Translations under genes and position numbers: made by a program
Notes under the pieces: generated by a model
Databases searched by the model: none
Told to the model about the DNA's origin: nothing
What the model saw: only the letters and a program-made list of their open reading frames with translations
DNA from: Candidatus Poseidoniaceae archaeon
Lineage (GTDB): Archaea > Thermoplasmatota > Poseidoniia > Poseidoniales > Poseidoniaceae
Length of the DNA: 9,387 bases
NCBI GenBank assembly: GCA_013330285.1
Contig: DUIP01000150.1
Location: 1-9,387 of the forward strand
Direction: 5' to 3'
Shown here: positions 7,101 through 9,387 of the stretch, one piece after another
Numbering within the stretch: position 1 is the first letter of the stretch
Layout of the letters: each line of letters begins with the position of its first letter

Positions 7101-7607
7101 AACCCCGAACAAAGCGCTACCAGAGCCGTCACCAGCAGTCGTTGTGACCGTCTTTGTTTCAGTTGCAGGTTGGCCGGGGGCTTCAGGAGGTTCCGGTTGC
7201 TCGGTAGCGGTTGCTGAAATGGTCGTGTCACAGCTTCCTTCTGCTGTTTGAGTCAAGGTGACGTTCATTGTGGTTTCACCATAATCGCCTGATTCAATCG
7301 GACCTGGGATCTGAACAATGCTCGAAGAATACGCACCACACTCTTGGGTTTGTTCCTCGTTTGAGGAAAGGGAGACTGTAATTGGAGTTGAACCTTGATT
7401 GTACACTCGAACGGTGTATTCACCCGATTCACCAGGGTTGACTTCCTGTCCGTTGGCTGGCGAGGTTGTGATGAAAATATTGGCATCTCGAGCGCCATCT
7501 GCGCTGGCCGATGGAACCACGGTGGGCACCACAGAGAGCAGAAGCAATCCCACGAGCAAAAGGGCACGATGTGAGGCGTGCTTGGTTGGTTCTTGACGGG
7601 GGTCCAT
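4125..7607 (-). CDS. Secreted multi-Ig surface protein with DUF4234-like membrane domain
   Basis: A 1160-residue protein of unknown function. Residues 1-36 are a clear signal peptide: charged start, LLLVGLLLLSVV core and cleavage-type ASA before Asp37. Residues 37 to about 935 are roughly seven beta-rich Ig-like domains of the CARDB/NEW3 kind, each with a version of the edge motif (VENTGQ, LTNTGN, VTNEGN, IENLGN, IENTGD, LTNTGN). An Asp-rich DEDGDGIPD loop at 615-623 looks calcium-binding. Cysteines fall in domain-wise pairs (90/126, 214/255, 286/385, 868/877). A first membrane helix (about 947-961) leads to a basic stretch and then a multi-helix domain; its TFGIYGLY (1021-1028) resembles the DUF4234 signature. 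The ATG at 7607 is chosen because it directly precedes the signal peptide, although the same frame is open 105 codons further. The ribosome binding site is poor. Likely a cell-surface adhesion or sensing protein; that role is inference. Confidence 0.85.
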   Translation of the reverse strand: MDPRQEPTKHASHRALLLVGLLLLSVVPTVVPSASADGARDANIFITTSPANGQEVNPGESGEYTVRVYNQGSTPITVSLSSNEEQTQECGAYSSSIVQIPGPIESGDYGETTMNVTLTQTAEGSCDTTISATATEQPEPPEAPGQPATETKTVTTTAGDGSGSALFGVEVSMPTTSKTWSGASIVEYDVEVENTGQSNETVALSVEETDGSGCQNADDLTVELDEDSVNLDQNESVTVVVSVEVPDGQAADKYCWEVTGVVTNDPTQNATDSEEFSLTVPELHECDMVLSKTTITVNPGAEGTLTATLTNTGNSDWSVSMSKSSSPPSRATWVSFDGASSGLLPYDGGEGTRTFDLKVSPDDSVTAGSETVINILGKDGSVVKCSEELRVKVGQSYGASISLSQSLLPNIEPGSNGSATITVTNEGNGPDNLRVSTSSAPTGWTVRLDATTVSVGSKHGSEKSSDVVVTVDVPINALATEEVDLTFSVLPSTGGAAYDEVVLRVKVKAVHAMEATAPATDQTGRSGSEVRFPITIENLGNVKDSFRCSVMQQTATPAWGVHFEDANGVQFIEIEVEPRTSAEVFLVVSVDGEEELAYTRITTRVTNKGDSNTADEDGDGIPDNQREFQFLAILSDRNFAMDVRLVDGGIDQRSGTAVLPPSGTQTYGLWIENTGDGNDEAIIDMSGLQGIATRQLLLYGLPVEGPVSVPAGYGIWDFANQSFLIDVNGNPVTSATKNGAETIMVGLPVYSNQSHEARPFKLYMELILTVNPSASTGEGGVLDLTVTSVSNAANRSGQISITLDVQIVYELEFETEGVETEMSLTYPDRLEYTLNLTNTGNTRTEVIIFASESFRGWSVGLDSETGDCETTGPDFTCEIEVGETLMIEVLVRPPFSAELEDTFKFTISVEPTETGVVDRENIEFEILGQPSKGFLGLGLSSQQIQSGFFIVLVIPVLLLFYRVGMPSVQHSMEVSRRSRKQDHVQYLIDSGHEDITLATMKVRNPVPFRNPTTQFALSMVTFGIYGLYLHHQYSNEMKRYANIGKGGFKLWNLLFLLFAIALPFWMIARVFGFLRSTKQLEAQTGHATKLSFGFILMWSLIGMVAAGGTTLIMSFFPDLGGLEFIKTLAPAAVYMWTVFVPWKAFEDSLNASWTLFFTRN

Positions 7608-7620
7608 GACCCCCGGTGGA

Positions 7621-7640
7621 AGCCTTAGTATCAAAAGGCT
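7621..7640. repeat. Short inverted repeat between the two surface-protein genes
   Basis: AGCCTT and AAGGCT form a perfect 6-base inverted repeat around an 8-base loop within the 64-base gap 7608-7671. The minus-strand loop includes TTGATACT, similar to the TATA-like patch before the nuo cluster. It lacks a following T-run, so a terminator role is not supported. It could be a regulator site or chance. Confidence 0.35.
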
Positions 7641-7671
7641 CCCCAATGATGTGCAGGTGGCTTTGTCATCC

Positions 7672-9387
7672 TCAAGCCAAGACAAACGTCGACGCTGCTG
7701 CGGAACAGTTGACACAGGTCTCGAGTTCGCTCGATTGGCAGGCTGGATTGTCCGAACGGTGGTACCTTGCGCCGCAACCAGGGCAACCTTGCATCGGACC
7801 GACAATGGTTTGGCGGCACGACCAGCACATCGGGCCTGCTTGAGCGAGACTGGTAGGTGCTGCGGCTTGGGCCACAGGCACGATGGATTGAGTGGGCATT
7901 CCAGCATGGCGTGGTGGACCACCGGATTGTTTACGCCGAATGATCAACGCTGCGAGGAGGCCGGCAAGCAAGATCAAAACAATCGGTCCGAACAAAGTGA
8001 CTGGCAAACTGCCGCCGGATGTTGCGGTTGGTTCGCCTTCTGATTCGACTTCAAGCACCACGCTTGATGTGGAAACTGACACCGCTTCATTCAATGAAAG
8101 ATCAATGGTCCCAGTTCCTGGGCGTGATGCTTCAACGAGAAGTCGAACCGTCATCGATTGACCTGGTTCTAAATTTGCAATGTCATTCCCGTCGATGGAG
8201 ACCGACCAATGCTTGCTTGCATCAACCTTGAGTTGGTGAGAAAACAATGTGTTACCGGTGTTGGTGAGGGTGACCTCAAGCATGGATTCAGTGCCTGTGA
8301 CAAACGGAACCGTTCGCTCTTGAACCCATGAGGCTTCCAACACACTTGCCACATAGAGCCCGACCTGTTCATTTAATTCCACTCCGTTACCAGATAACGT
8401 GATGCTAAATGAGGGTTCACTAAGTGGCGCCATGGTCGCTGGAATGAGCACCGTACAAACGAGTGGTGATACGTCATTCTCTCCAATCGGGTCGACGTCT
8501 TGGCATTCACCAAACAAGCCCTGTTCAAGGGCGATTGAAACCTCGGGCATCCACTCGACATCCGCAGCGTTGCTGGCAAGCCAAGTGAAGACAAGTGGTT
8601 CACCAGCTGGGTGAGAACCTGGGCCAAGTGGATTGGCATAACTTGAGCCATCCTCAAGCACCAAACTCACGAATTGAAGGGATGGTTCAGGCAGAACTTC
8701 AACATCAAATTCACCAACCCATGTGTTGCGATCGCCATCAGCATCGAGATGGAACTTCACTTCTCCACTTCGCCCGGTCCCGTCACCCTCGATGCCGATG
8801 AGGATGTTCTCTGTCGAGGCCCAATCAAGATTCAACGTCTCTAATCCAGAAGTAACCGCCCAACCTGTTGGCAATTCAAACGATGGTGAGAGGTTGAGGT
8901 CGATGTTACCTTTGTGTTCCACTGAGAACATCATGCTAAAGGAGGAATCCGGCCTCAACACGCCCAAATTGGTCTCAAGGTCAATATCGATGGTTCGGAC
9001 TTCTTCCACCTTAATCGGGATTTCAAAGACCCAACTGTCTTGGATCTCGGTTTGAGATATTGCCGTCAACTGGACAATACGTTCTGCACCTGCCCCTGTC
9101 ATCACCTGAGGAGGCGTGAAGGTCATACCAATCGTTTTTTGCGCATCTAAACCGATGAGACCTGTCGAGCCAGATGTGGCACCCGGATCGCTGGCAAGGT
9201 CATCAAATCCTGCCGACCAACCTGCGGGAGCCTGTAAGAACAAATCATAACCGATGTCGGCGTTGCCTATGTTGAACAAACGTATGTCGATCGAAGTTGG
9301 GTTTGAAGGTGAGACTGGAACAATTTGATAATCGTATTCTAATCGCAAATTTGCCAGTTCAGGCACGATGAAATCAAGGTGGTATGG
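7672..9387 (-). CDS. Ig-repeat surface protein with one TM helix and RING-like zinc finger, 5' end outside window
   Basis: 571 codons are visible and the frame is open to the window edge. A GTG at 9366 could start it, but in-frame codons continue upstream and no signal peptide follows, so the true start is probably outside. Four Ig-like domains of about 100-115 residues occupy the visible ectodomain, with NEW3-style PAGWS and PTGWAV turns and an LTNTGN motif in the last. The third has one Cys pair (GECQD and LVCTV). A single membrane helix (residues about 463-483) ends in IIRRK, which places the C-terminus inside by the positive-inside rule. After a Pro-rich linker comes a cysteine cluster at 521-561: CWSC, ten residues, CPGC, then YH, Cys, and CVNC. 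This resembles prokaryotic RING-type zinc fingers (such as Prok-RING_1). The architecture is receptor-like: extracellular modules coupled to an inner zinc domain. Ligand and partner are unknown. Confidence 0.85.
   Translation of the reverse strand, partial: PYHLDFIVPELANLRLEYDYQIVPVSPSNPTSIDIRLFNIGNADIGYDLFLQAPAGWSAGFDDLASDPGATSGSTGLIGLDAQKTIGMTFTPPQVMTGAGAERIVQLTAISQTEIQDSWVFEIPIKVEEVRTIDIDLETNLGVLRPDSSFSMMFSVEHKGNIDLNLSPSFELPTGWAVTSGLETLNLDWASTENILIGIEGDGTGRSGEVKFHLDADGDRNTWVGEFDVEVLPEPSLQFVSLVLEDGSSYANPLGPGSHPAGEPLVFTWLASNAADVEWMPEVSIALEQGLFGECQDVDPIGENDVSPLVCTVLIPATMAPLSEPSFSITLSGNGVELNEQVGLYVASVLEASWVQERTVPFVTGTESMLEVTLTNTGNTLFSHQLKVDASKHWSVSIDGNDIANLEPGQSMTVRLLVEASRPGTGTIDLSLNEAVSVSTSSVVLEVESEGEPTATSGGSLPVTLFGPIVLILLAGLLAALIIRRKQSGGPPRHAGMPTQSIVPVAQAAAPTSLAQAGPMCWSCRQTIVGPMQGCPGCGARYHRSDNPACQSSELETCVNCSAAASTFVLA

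Noticed and set aside
7621..7640. Hairpin considered as a transcription terminator
   Set aside because: The stem is only 6 bases, and the sequence after it on the minus strand has no T-run.
7608..7922. 105-codon in-frame upstream extension of the 1160-residue surface protein
   Set aside because: The extension overlaps the zinc finger gene for most of its length, would bury the signal peptide internally, and has Cys/Arg-rich non-coding composition.

Overview
The window looks archaeal, most likely from the Thermoplasmatota and within them a marine Candidatus Poseidoniales (Marine Group II) type genome. Three things suggest this. The complex I cluster runs nuoA-B-C-D and then straight to nuoH, without the nuoE-F-G NADH module seen in bacterial operons. 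The genes have strong GAGGTGAT-type ribosome binding sites. Beside them lie two very long secreted proteins made of tandem Ig-like modules with recurring TNTGN motifs and C-terminal membrane anchors. The taxonomic call is inference from style and gene order, because no marker gene is present.

Every supported gene is on the minus strand, so transcription runs from right to left. In transcription order: (1) 9387-7672, the 3' part of a surface protein with about four Ig-like domains, one transmembrane helix and a cytoplasmic RING-like zinc finger; (2) a 64-base gap holding a small inverted repeat; (3) 7607-4125, a 1160-residue protein with a signal peptide, about seven Ig-like domains and a multi-pass DUF4234-like membrane domain; (4) a 65-base gap with a weak promoter-like element; (5) a possible small membrane protein, 4059-3838, overlapping the next gene; (6) nuoA, nuoB, nuoC, nuoD and the start of nuoH, packed with 2 to 10 bases between genes, with nuoH leaving the window at base 1.

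NuoB, C and D form the arm that carries electrons through cluster N2 to quinone. NuoA and NuoH form the start of the membrane arm that couples this to ion pumping. The key quinone-site and cluster residues are intact in NuoB and NuoD. NuoH carries an unusual insertion of about 60 residues where the GPNR-type loop is expected, and NuoA lacks the Glu of its FDVE motif. The two surface proteins are unrelated to respiration by content and are probably neighbours only. No RNA gene, CRISPR array, transposon or prophage was seen. The most unusual content is the NuoH insertion and the two ectodomain fusions (DUF4234-like and RING-like).
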